A stretch of 64,000 nt of DNA from the NCBI RefSeq assembly GCF_040115645.1, contig NW_027096027.1, positions 620,001 to 684,000 on the forward strand. The letters are read 5' to 3'. Position 1 is the first letter of the stretch. Each line of letters opens with the position of its first letter. This document shows positions 1 through 11,264 of this stretch, piece by piece. The position numbers were made by a program, and so were the translations under genes. The notes below the pieces were generated by a model, which was not told where the DNA came from, did no database searches, and saw nothing but the letters and a program-made list of their open reading frames with translations. This DNA comes from Euwallacea fornicatus (taxonomy: Eukaryota; Arthropoda; Insecta; Coleoptera; Curculionidae).

Positions 1-176
1 GTTGAATTTCAGAGAAAAATAGGACTTTATGTGCTCAAACACTCAAAATGTGTGATTGTTCTAAATTTGGAGCTCGATAACTTCGACAAATGACGAACAA
101 ATGTCTTAAACAGAGAGTCAAGTTAATCAGCTCGACGAGATCTTTAAGATGACAAAACACATCATAACTGCATCTT
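1..176 (+). repeat. Reference monomer used for numbering (type Q)
   Basis: First complete monomer; position 1 of the window is position 1 of the repeat. Variable blocks are at monomer positions 8-27 (A-rich head), 42-44, 61, 69-78, 94-98, 103, 113-122, 130, 138, 152, 158, 164-168 and 172. Nearly invariant stretches are about 28-41, 46-60, 79-92 and 104-112. This copy has head tcagag/aggac, centre ggagctcg, gacgaac, gagagtcaagtta, and tail cataactgcatc. That combination recurs as type Q later, for example at 25521, 28689 and 43649. CpG dinucleotides sit at 75, 84, 94, 133 and 136. Which base is called the start is arbitrary because the array is circularly permutable. Confidence 0.95.
131..150. 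other. Two abutting short dyads inside the monomer
   Basis: Monomer positions 131-139 read CTCG-A-CGAG and positions 140-150 read ATCTT-T-AAGAT. Each is a perfect inverted repeat around one central base, and the two touch. The same arrangement is present in most monomers of the window. It also contains an AGATCT hexamer (138-143). In types F, G', J and K position 138 is T, which breaks the first dyad and the hexamer. Dyad-rich DNA has been linked to centromeres that lack CENP-B sites, but any role here is inference. Confidence 0.7.
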
Positions 177-1056
177 GTTGAATTTCAAAAAAAAATAATG
201 CTTTATGTGCTCAAACACTCAAAATGTGTGATTGTTCTAAATTTGAAGCTTGATAACTTCGACAAATGACGACCAAATGTCTTAAACAGAATGTCAAATT
301 AATCAACTCGACGAGATCTTTAAGATGGCAAAACACATCATGATTGCATCTTGTTGAATTTCAGAGAAAAATAGGACTTTATGTGCTCAAACACTCAAAA
401 TGTGTGATAGTTCTAAATTTGAAGCTCGATAACTTCGACAAATGACGACCAAATGTCTTAAACAGAGAGTCAAATTAATCAGCTCGACGAGATCTTTAAG
501 ATGACAAAACACATCATGATTGCATCTTGTTGAATTTCCAAGAAAAATAGTACTTTATGTGCTCAAACACTCAAAATGTGTGATTGTTCTAAATTTGAAG
601 TTCGATAACTTCGACAAATGACGACCAAATGTCTTAAACAGAATGTCAAATTAATCAGCTCGACGAGATCTTTAAGATGACAAAACACATCATAATTGCA
701 TCTTGTTGAACTTCAGAGAAAAATAGGACTTTACGTGCTCAAACACTCAAAATGTGTGATTGTTCTAAATTTGAAGCTTGATAACTTCGACAAATGAGGA
801 CCAAATGTCTTAAACAGAGAGTCAAATTAATCAGCTCGACGAGATCTTTAAGATGACAAAACACATCATGATTGCATCTTGTTGAATTTCCAAAAAAAAT
901 AGTACTTTATGTGCTCAAACACTCAAAATGTGTGATTGTTCTAAATTTGATGTTCGATAACTTCGACAAATGACGACCAAATGTCTTAAACAGAGAGTCA
1001 AATTAATCAGCTCGACGAGATCTTTAAGATGACAAAACACATCATGATTGCATCTT

Positions 1057-1232
1057 GTTGAATTTCCAAGAAAAATAGTACTTTATGTGCTCAAACACTC
1101 AAAATGTGTGATTGTTTTAAATTTGGAGGTCGATAACTTCGACAAATGACGACCAAATGTCTTAAACAGAGTGTCACATTAATCAACTCGACGAGATCTT
1201 TAAGATGACAAAACACATCATGATTGCATCTT
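1057..1232 (+). repeat. Monomer type D exemplar (ttttaaatttggaggtcg variant)
   Basis: This copy carries the linked changes that define type D: head tccaag/agtac, T at monomer position 61 giving gttttaaatttgg, centre ggaggtcg, gagtgtcacatta, caactcg, gatgac and tail catgattgcatc. The next copy (1233-1408) is the same type. Type D makes up roughly a third of monomers before about 12 kb. Later it is mostly confined to one fixed position (after type C) in the higher-order units, for example 23057, 26753, 29921 and 34673. It is therefore likely an older, locally amplified variant later captured as a single position of a longer unit. Confidence 0.85.
1129..1143. other. Dyad GTCGA-TAACT-TCGAC in type D
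   Basis: In type D monomers the centre reads GTCGA, five bases, TCGAC, a 5-bp inverted repeat. In the common ctcgataacttcgac form only the inner TCGA/TCGA arms pair. The copy shown is in the monomer at 1057. Confidence 0.6.
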
Positions 1233-3344
1233 GTTGAATTTCCAAGAAAAATAGTACTTTATGTGCTCAAACACTCAAAATGTGTGATTGTTTTAAATTT
1301 GGAGGTCGATAACTTCGACAAATGACGACCAAATGTCTTAAACAGAGTGTCACATTAATCAACTCGACGAGATCTTTAAGATGACAAAACACATCATGAT
1401 TGCATCTTGTTGAATTTCCAAGAAAAATAGTACTTTATGTGCTCAAACACTCAAAATGTGTGATTGTTCTAAATTTGGAGCTCGATAACTTCGACAAATG
1501 ACGAACAAATGTCTTAAACAGAGAGTCAAGTTAATCAGCTCGACGAGATCTTTAAGATGACAAAACACATCATAACTGCATCTTGTTGAATTTCAAAAAA
1601 AAATAATGCTTTATGTGCTCAAACACTCAAAATGTGTGATTGTTCTAAATTTGATGTTCGATAACTTCGACAAATGACGACCAAATGTCTTAAACAGAGA
1701 GTCAAATTAATTAGCTCGACGAGATCTTTAAGATGACAAAACACATCATGATTGCATCTTGTTGAATTTCCAAGAAAAATAGTACTTTATGTGCTCAAAC
1801 ACTCAAAATGTGTGATTGTTTTAAATTTGGAGGTCGATAACTTCGACAAATGACGACCAAATGTCTTAAACAGAGTGTCACATTAATCAACTCGACGAGA
1901 TCTTTAAGATGACAAAACACATCATGATTGCATCTTGTTGAATTTCCAAGAAAAATAGTACTTTATGTGCTCAAACACTCAAAATGTGTGATTGTTCTAA
2001 ATTTGGAGCTCGATAACTTCGACAAATGACGAACAAATGTCTTAAACAGAGAGTCAAGTTAATCAGCTCGACGAGATCTTTAAGATGACAAAACACATCA
2101 TAACTGCATCTTGTTGAATTTCAAAAAAAAATAATGCTTTATGTGCTCAAACACTCAAAATGTGTGATTGTTCTAAATTTGAAGCTCGATAACTTCGACA
2201 AATGACGACCAAATGTCTTAAACAGAGAGTCAAATTAATCAGCTCGACGAGATCTTTAAGATGACAAAACACATCATAATTGCGTCTTGTTGAATTTCAA
2301 AAAAAAATAATGCTTTATGTGCTCAAACACTCAAAATGTGTGATTGTTCTAAATTTGAAGCTCGATAACTTCGACAAATGACGACCAAATGTCTTAAACA
2401 GAGAGTCAAATTAATCAGCTCGACGAGATCTTTAAGATGACAAAACACATCATGATTGCATCTTGTTGAATTTCCAAGAAAAATAGTACTTTATGTGCTC
2501 AAACACTCAAAATGTGTGATTGTTCTAAATTTGAAGTTCGATAACTTCGACAAATGACGACCAAATGTCTTAAACAGAATGTCAAATTAATCAGCTCGAC
2601 GAGATCTTTAAGATGACAAAACACATCATAATTGCATCTTGTTGAACTTCAGAGAAAAATTGGACTTTACGTGCTCAAACACTCAAAATGTGTGATTGTT
2701 CTAAATTTGAAGCTTGATAACTTCGACAAATGAGGACCAAATGTCTTAAACAGAGAGTCAAATTAATCAGCTCGACGAGATCTTTAAGATGACAAAACAC
2801 ATCATGATTGCATCTTGTTGAATTTCCAAAAAAAATAGTACTTTATGTGCTCAAACACTCAAAATGTGTGATTGTTCTAAATTTGATGTTCGATAACTTC
2901 GACAAATGACGACCAAATGTCTTAAACAGAGAGTCAAATTAATTAGCTCGACGAGATCTTTAAGATGACAAAACACATCATGATTGCATCTTGTTGAATT
3001 TCCAAGAAAAATAGTACTTTATGTGCTCAAACACTCAAAATGTGTGATTGTTTTAAATTTGGAGGTCGATAACTTCGACAAATGACGACCAAATGTCTTA
3101 AACAGAGTGTCACATTAATCAACTCGACGAGATCTTTAAGATGACAAAACACATCATGATTGCATCTTGTTGAATTTCCAAGAAAAATAGTACTTTATGT
3201 GCTCAAACACTCAAAATGTGTGATTGTTCTAAATTTGATGTTCGATAACTTCGACAAATGACGACCAAATGTCTTAAACAGAGAGTCAAATTAATCAGCT
3301 CGACGAGATCTTTAAGATGACAAAACACATCATGATTGCATCTT

Positions 3345-4224
3345 GTTGAATTTCCAAGAAAAATAGTACTTTATGTGCTCAAACACTCAAAATGTGTGAT
3401 TGTTTTAAATTTGGAGGTCGATAACTTCGACAAATGACGACCAAATGTCTTAAACAGAGTGTCAGATTAATCAGCTCGACGAGATCTTTAAGATGACAAA
3501 ACACATCATAATTGCGTCTTGTTGAATTTCAAAAAAAAATAATGCTTTATGTGCTCAAACACTCAAAATGTGTGATTGTTCTAAATTTGAAGCTCGATAA
3601 CTTCGACAAATGACGACCAAATGTCTTAAACAGAGAGTCAAATTAATCAGCTCGACGAGATCTTTAAGATGACAAAACACATCATGATTGCATCTTGTTG
3701 AATTTCAGAGAAAAATAGGACTTTATGTGCTCAAACACTCAAAATGTGTGATTGTTCTAAATTTGAAGCTCGATAACTTCGACAAATGACGACCAAAAGT
3801 CTTAAACAGAGTGTCAGATTAATCAGCTCGACGAGATCTTTAAGATGACAAAACACATCATAATTGCGTCTTGTTGAATTTCAAAAAAAAATAATGCTTT
3901 ATGTGCTCAAACACTCAAAATGTGTGATTGTTTTAAATTTGGAGGTCGATAACTTCGACAAATGACGACCAAATGTCTTAAACAGAGTGTCACATTAATC
4001 AACTCGACGAGATTTTTAAGATGACAAAACACATCATGATTGCATCTTGTTGAATTTCCAAGAAAAATAGTACTTTATGTGCTCAAACACTCAAAATGTG
4101 TGATTGTTCTAAATTTGATGTTCGATAACTTCGACAAATGACGATCAAATGTCTTAAACAGAGAGTCAAATTAATCAGCTCGACGAGATCTTTAAGATGA
4201 CAAAACACATCATGATTGCATCTT
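3345..4224 (+). repeat. Five-monomer module, copy 1
   Basis: Order: type D with gtcagatta and tail cataattgcgtc; tcaaaa head with gaagctcg; tcagag head with the rare accaaaagt (near 3795) and gtcagatta; tcaaaa head joined to a D centre with the rare gatttttaag (near 4011); then tccaag/gatgttcg. The same order with the same rare bases recurs 10 monomers (1760 bp) downstream. The match extends upstream to 2993 (two more monomers). Confidence 0.85.
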
Positions 4225-5104
4225 GTTGAATTTCCAAGAAAAATAGTACTTTATGTGCTCAAACACTCAAAATGTGTGATTGTTCTAAATTTGATGTTCG
4301 ATAACTTCGACAAATGACGATCAAATGTCTTAAACAGAGAGTCAAATTAATCAGCTCGACGAGATCTTTAAGATGACAAAACACATCATGATTGCATCTT
4401 GTTGAATTTCCAAAAAAAATAGTACTTTATGTGCTCAAACACTCAAAATGTGTGATTGTTCTAAATTTGATGTTCGATAACTTCGACAAATGACGACCAA
4501 ATGTCTTAAACAGAGAGTCAAATTAATCAGCTCGACGAGATCTTTAAGATGACAAAACACATCATGATTGCATCTTGTTGAATTTCCAAGAAAAATAGTA
4601 CTTTATGTGCTCAAACACTCAAAATGTGTGATTGTTTTAAATTTGGAGGTCGATAACTTCGACAAATGACGACCAAATGTCTTAAACAGAGTGTCACATT
4701 AATCAACTCGACGAGATCTTTAAGATGACAAAACACATCATGATTGCATCTTGTTGAATTTCCAAGAAAAATAGTACTTTATGTGCTCAAACACTCAAAA
4801 TGTGTGATTGTTTTAAATTTGGAGGTCGATAACTTCGACAAATGACGACCAAATGTCTTAAACAGAGTGTCACATTAATCAACTCGACGAGATCTTTAAG
4901 ATGACAAAACACATCATGATTGCATCTTGTTGAATTTCCAAGAAAAATAGTACTTTATGTGCTCAAACACTCAAAATGTGTGATTGTTCTAAATTTGATG
5001 TTCGATAACTTCGACAAATGACGACCAAATGTCTTAAACAGAGAGTCAAATTAATCAGCTCGACGAGATCTTTAAGATGACAAAACACATCATGATTGCA
5101 TCTT

Positions 5105-5984
5105 GTTGAATTTCCAAGAAAAATAGTACTTTATGTGCTCAAACACTCAAAATGTGTGATTGTTTTAAATTTGGAGGTCGATAACTTCGACAAATGACGA
5201 CCAAATGTCTTAAACAGAGTGTCAGATTAATCAGCTCGACGAGATCTTTAAGATGACAAAACACATCATAATTGCGTCTTGTTGAATTTCAAAAAAAAAT
5301 AATGCTTTATGTGCTCAAACACTCAAAATGTGTGATTGTTCTAAATTTGAAGCTCGATAACTTCGACAAATGACGACCAAATGTCTTAAACAGAGAGTCA
5401 AATTAATCAGCTCGACGAGATCTTTAAGATGACAAAACACATCATGATTGCATCTTGTTGAATTTCAGAGAAAAATAGGACTTTATGTGCTCAAACACTC
5501 AAAATGTGTGATTGTTCTAAATTTGAAGCTCGATAACTTCGACAAATGACGACCAAAAGTCTTAAACAGAGTGTCAGATTAATCAGCTCGACGAGATCTT
5601 TAAGATGACAAAACACATCATAATTGCGTCTTGTTGAATTTCAAAAAAAAATAATGCTTTATGTGCTCAAACACTCAAAATGTGTGATTGTTTTAAATTT
5701 GGAGGTCGATAACTTCGACAAATGACGACCAAATGTCTTAAACAGAGTGTCACATTAATCAACTCGACGAGATTTTTAAGATGACAAAACACATCATGAT
5801 TGCATCTTGTTGAATTTCCAAGAAAAATAGTACTTTATGTGCTCAAACACTCAAAATGTGTGATTGTTCTAAATTTGATGTTCGATAACTTCGACAAATG
5901 ACGACCAAATGTCTTAAACAGAGAGTCAAATTAATCAGCTCGACGAGATCTTTAAGATGACAAAACACATCATGATTGCATCTT
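5105..5984 (+). repeat. Five-monomer module, copy 2
   Basis: Same five monomers as at 3345-4224, displaced exactly 1760 bp. It shares accaaaagt (5554 region) and gatttttaag (5771). The last monomer differs by gacgacc here against gacgatc in copy 1. The match reaches upstream to 4753, where it pairs with 2993. Confidence 0.85.
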
Positions 5985-6160
5985 GTTGAATTTCCAAGAA
6001 AAATAGTACTTTATGTGCTCAAACACTCAAAATGTGTAATTGTTTTAAATTTGGAGGTCGATAACTTCGACAAATGACGACCAAATGTCTTAAACAGAGT
6101 GTCACATTAATCAACTCGACGAGATCTTTAAGATGACAAAACACATCATGATTGCATCTT

Positions 6161-6688
6161 GTTGAATTTCCAAGAAAAATAGTACTTTATGTGCTCAAAC
6201 ACTCAAAATGTGTGATTGTTTTAAATTTGGAGGTCGATAACTTCGACAAATGACGACCAAATGTCTTAAACAGAGTGTCAAATTAATCAACTCGACGAGA
6301 TCTTTAAGATGACAAAACACATCATGATTGCATCTTGTTGAATTTCCAAGAAAAATAGTACTTTATGTGCTCAAACACTCAAAATGTGTGATTGTTCTAA
6401 ATTTGAAGCTCGAAAACTTCGACAAATGACGACCAAATGTCTTAAACAGAGAGTCAAATTAATCAGCTCGACGAGATCTTTAAGATGACAAAACACAACA
6501 TAATTGCATCTTGTTGAACTTCAGAGAAAAATAGGACTTTATGTGCTCAAACACTCAAAATGTGTGATTGTTCTAAATTTGAAACTTGATAACTTCGACA
6601 AATGACGACCAAATGTCTTAAACAGAATGTCAAATTAATCAACTCGACGAGATCTTTAAGATGGCAAAACACATCATGATTGCATCTT
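6161..6688 (+). repeat. Three-monomer duplicated block, copy 1
   Basis: Type D with gtcaaatta, then a gctcgaaaac monomer with the rare aacacaacataatt tail, then an acttcagag monomer with the rare gaaacttgat (6581). The same three recur 15 monomers (2640 bp) downstream. Confidence 0.8.
6410..6422. other. Dyad TCGAA-AAC-TTCGA in the cgaaaac variant
   Basis: In monomers with A at position 78 (gctcgaaaacttcgac) the same site forms a 5-bp inverted repeat around AAC. Thus a substitution that changes the spacer base lengthens the arms instead of removing the dyad. The variant recurs in types B, C and U throughout 12-64 kb. Confidence 0.6.
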
Positions 6689-7439
6689 GTTGAATTTCCA
6701 AGAAAAATAGTACTTTATGTGCTCAAACACTCAAAATGTGTGATTGTTCTAAATTTGATGTTCGATAACTTCGACAAATGACGACCAAATGTCTTAAACA
6801 GAGAGTCAAATTAATCAGCTCGACGAGATCTTTAAGATGACAAAACACATCATGATTGCATCTTGTTGAATTTCCAAGAAAAATAGTACTTTATGTGCTC
6901 AAACACTCAAAATGTGTGATTGTTTTAAATTTGGAGGTCGATAACTTCGACAAATGACGACCAAATGTCTTAAACAGAGTGTCACATTAATCAACTCGAC
7001 GAGATCTTTAAGATGACAAAACACATCATGATTGCATCTTGTTGAATTTCCAAGAAAAATAGTACTTTATGTGCTCAAACACTCAAAATGTGTGATTGTT
7101 CTAAATTTGAAGCTCGAAAACTTCGACAAATGACGACCAAATGTCTTAAACAGAGAGTCAAATTAATCAGCTCGACGAGATCTTTAAGATGACAAAACAC
7201 AACATAATTGTATCTTGTTGAACTTCAGAGAAAAATAGTACTTTATGTGCTCAAACACTCAAAATGTGTGATTGTTTTAAATTTGGAGGTCGATAACTTC
7301 GACAAATGACGACCAAATGTCTTAAACAGAGTGTCAGATTAATCAGCTCGACGAGATCTTTAAGATGACAAAACACATCATAATTGCGTCTTGTTGAATT
7401 TCAAAAAAAAATAATGCTTTATGTGCTCAAACACTCAAA

Positions 7440-8135
7440 ATGTGTGATTGTTCTAAATTTGAAGCTCGATAACTTCGACAAATGACAACCCAATGTCTTA
7501 AACAGAGAGTCAAATTAATCAGCTCGACGAGATCTTAAACATGACAAAACACATCATGATTGCATCTTGTTGAATTTCCAAGAAAAATAGTACTTTATGT
7601 GCTCAAACACTCAAAATGTGTGATTGTTCTAAATTTGGAACTCGATAACTTCGACAAATGACGAACAAATGTCTTAAACAGAGTGTCAAATTAATCAACT
7701 CGACGAGATCTTTAAGATGACAAAACACATCATGATTACATCTTGTTGAATTTCAGAGAAAAATAGGACTTTATGTGCTCAAACACTCAAAATGTGTGAT
7801 TGTTCTAAATTTGAAGCTCGATAACTTCGACAAATGACGACCAAATGTCTTAAACAGAATGTCAAATTAATCAACTCGACGAGATCTTTGAGATGACAAA
7901 ACACATCATAATTGCATCTTGTTGAATTGCAAAAAAAAATAATGCTTTATGTGCTCAAACACTCAAAATGTGTGATTGTTCTAAATTTGAAGCTCGATAA
8001 CTTCGACAAATGACGACCAAATGTCTTAAACAGAGAGTCAAATTAATCAGCTCGACGAGATCTTTAAGATGACAAAACGCATCATGATCGCATCTTGTTG
8101 AATTTCCATGAAAAATAGTACTTTATGTGCTCAAA
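7440..8135 (+). repeat. Block displaced by 11 monomers, copy 1
   Basis: Four rare variants lie together: acaacccaatg (7485), ggaactcg with gacgaac, gttgaattgc (7921), and aaaacgc with catgatcgcatc (8071 region). All four recur at +1936 bp. Ends are approximate. Confidence 0.8.
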
Positions 8136-8800
8136 CACTCAAAATGTGTGATTGTTTTAAATTTGGAGGTCGATAACTTCGACAAATGACGACCAAATGT
8201 CTTAAACAGAGTGTCACATTAATCAACTCGACGAGATCTTTAAGATGACAAAACACATCATGATTGCATCTTGTTGAATTTCCAAGAAAAATAGTACTTT
8301 ATGTGCTCAAACACTCAAAATGTGTGATTGTTTTAAATTTGGAGGTCGATAACTTCGACAAATGACGACCAAATGTCTTAAACAGAGTGTCACATTAATC
8401 AACTCGACGAGATCTTTAAGATGACAAAACACATCATGATTGCATCTTGTTGAATTTCCAAGAAAAATAGTACTTTATGTGCTCAAACACTCAAAATGTG
8501 TGATTGTTCTAAATTTGGAGCTCGATAACTTCGACAAATGACGAACAAATGTCTTAAACAGAGAGTCAAGTTAATCAGCTCGACGAGATCTTTAAGATGA
8601 CAAAACACATCATAACTGCATCTTGTTGAATTTCAAAAAAAAATAATGCTTTATGTGCTCAAACACTCAAAATGTGTGATTGTTCTAAATTTGATGTTCG
8701 ATAACTTCGACAAATGACGACCAAATGTCTTAAACAGAGAGTCAAATTAATCAGCTCGACGAGATCTTTAAGATGACAAAACACATCATGATTGCATCTT

Positions 8801-9328
8801 GTTGAATTTCCAAGAAAAATAGTACTTTATGTGCTCAAACACTCAAAATGTGTGATTGTTTTAAATTTGGAGGTCGATAACTTCGACAAATGACGACCAA
8901 ATGTCTTAAACAGAGTGTCAAATTAATCAACTCGACGAGATCTTTAAGATGACAAAACACATCATGATTGCATCTTGTTGAATTTCCAAGAAAAATAGTA
9001 CTTTATGTGCTCAAACACTCAAAATGTGTGATTGTTCTAAATTTGAAGCTCGAAAACTTCGACAAATGACGACCAAATGTCTTAAACAGAGAGTCAAATT
9101 AATCAGCTCGACGAGATCTTTAAGATGACAAAACACAACATAATTGCATCTTGTTGAACTTCAGAGAAAAATAGGACTTTATGTGCTCAAACACTCAAAA
9201 TGTGTGATTGTTCTAAATTTGAAACTTGATAACTTCGACAAATGACGACCAAATGTCTTAAACAGAATGTCAAATTAATCAACTCGACGAGATCTTTAAG
9301 ATGGCAAAACACATCATGATTGCATCTT
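8801..9328 (+). repeat. Three-monomer duplicated block, copy 2
   Basis: Repeats 6161-6688, with gaaacttgat at 9221 and the aacacaacataatt tail. The following monomers differ (gatgttcg at 6689, gaagctcg at 9329), which marks the end of the shared block. Confidence 0.8.
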
Positions 9329-9375
9329 GTTGAATTTCAGAGAAAAATAGGACTTTATGTGCTCAAACACTCAAA

Positions 9376-10071
9376 ATGTGTGATTGTTCTAAATTTGAAG
9401 CTCGATAACTTCGACAAATGACAACCCAATGTCTTAAACAGAGAGTCAAATTAATCAGCTCGACGAGATCTTTAAGATGACAAAACACATCATGATTGCA
9501 TCTTGTTGAATTTCCAAGAAAAATAGTACTTTATGTGCTCAAACACTCAAAATGTGTGATTGTTCTAAATTTGGAACTCGATAACTTCGACAAATGACGA
9601 ACAAATGTCTTAAACAGAGTGTCAAATTAATCAACTCGACGAGATCTTTAAGATGACAAAACACATCATGATTACATCTTGTTGAATTTCAGAGAAAAAT
9701 AGGACTTTATGTGCTCAAACACTCAAAATGTGTGATTGTTCTAAATTTGAAGCTCGATAACTTCGACAAATGACGACCAAATGTCTTAAACAGAATGTCA
9801 AATTAATCAACTCGACGAGATCTTTGAGATGACAAAACACATCATAATTGCATCTTGTTGAATTGCAAAAAAAAATAATGCTTTATGTGCTCAAACACTC
9901 AAAATGTGTGATTGTTCTAAATTTGAAGCTCGATAACTTCGACAAATGACGACCAAATGTCTTAAACAGAGAGTCAAATTAATCAGCCCGACGAGATCTT
10001 TAAGATGACAAAACGCATCATGATCGCATCTTGTTGAATTTCCATGAAAAATAGTAATTTATGTGCTCAAA
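9376..10071 (+). repeat. Block displaced by 11 monomers, copy 2
   Basis: Repeats 7440-8135 with acaacccaatg (9421), ggaactcg, gttgaattgc (9857) and the aaaacgc/catgatcgcatc tail (10007 region), then the rare ccatgaaaaatag head. It has a private cagcccgacgag near 9985. Confidence 0.8.
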
Positions 10072-11264
10072 CACTCAAAATGTGTGATTGTTCTAAATTT
10101 GATGTTCGATAACTTCGACACATGACGACCAAATGTCTTAAACAGAGAGTCAAATTAATCAGCTCGACGAGATCTTTAAGATGACAAAACACATCATGAT
10201 TGCATCTTGTTGAATTTCCAAGAAAAATAGTACTTTATGTGCTCAAACACTCAAAATGTGTGATTGTTTTAAATTTGGAGGTCGATAACTTCGACAAATG
10301 ACGACCAAATGTCTTAAACAGAGTGTCACATTAATCAACTCGACGAGATCTTTAAGATGACAAAACACATCATGATTGCATCTTGTTGAATTTCCAAGAA
10401 AAATAGTACTTTATGTGCTCAAACACTCAAAATGTGTGATTGTTTTAAATTTGGAGGTCGATAACTTCGACAAATGACGACCAAATGTCTTAAACAGAGT
10501 GTCACATTAATCAACTCGACGAGATCTTTAAGATGACAAAACACATCATGATTGCATCTTGTTGAATTTCCAAGAAAAATAGTACTTTATGTGCTCAAAC
10601 ACTCAAAATGTGTGATTGTTTTAAATTTGGAGGTCGATAACTTCGACAAATGACGACCAAATGTCTTAAACAGAGTGTCACATTAATCAACTCGACGAGA
10701 TCTTTAAGATGACAAAACACATCATGATTGCATCTTGTTGAATTTCCAAGAAAAATAGTACTTTATGTGCTCAAACACTCAAAATGTGTGATTGTTCTAA
10801 ATTTGGAGCTCGATAACTTCGACAAATGACGAACAAATGTCTTAAACAGAGAGTCAAGTTAATCAGCTCGACGAGATCTTTAAGATGACAAAACACATCA
10901 TAACTGCATCTTGTTGAATTTCAAAAAAAAATAATGCTTTATGTGCTCAAACACTCAAAATGTGTGATTGTTCTAAATTTGATGTTCGATAACTTCGACA
11001 AATGACGACCAAATGTCTTAAACAGAGAGTCAAATTAATCAGCTCGACGAGATCTTTAAGATGACAAAACACATCATGATTGCATCTTGTTGAATTTCCA
11101 AGAAAAATAGTACTTTATGTGCTCAAACACTCAAAATGTGTGATTGTTTTAAATTTGGAGGTCGATAACTTCGACAAATGATGACCAAATGTCTTAAACA
11201 GAGTGTCACATTAATCAACTCGACGAGATCTTTAAGATGACAAAACACATCATGATTGCATCTT

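Noticed and set aside
11..27. A-rich head as a retroposon poly(A) tail or element end
   Set aside because: The A tract is an allele of the monomer head with unchanged length, in phase and without target-site duplications or element sequence.
81..97. CENP-B-box-like motif CTTCGACAAATGACGAC
   Set aside because: It matches the TTCG and the central A of the known box core but not the CGGG; the CG is shifted by one base. By my count 6 of 9 core bases fit, too weak to call in a conserved AT-rich repeat.
106..110. TATA-like or promoter elements in AT-rich parts of the monomer
   Set aside because: Short AT-rich words are expected at 32% G+C, there is no adjacent gene, and the same words recur in all 363 copies.
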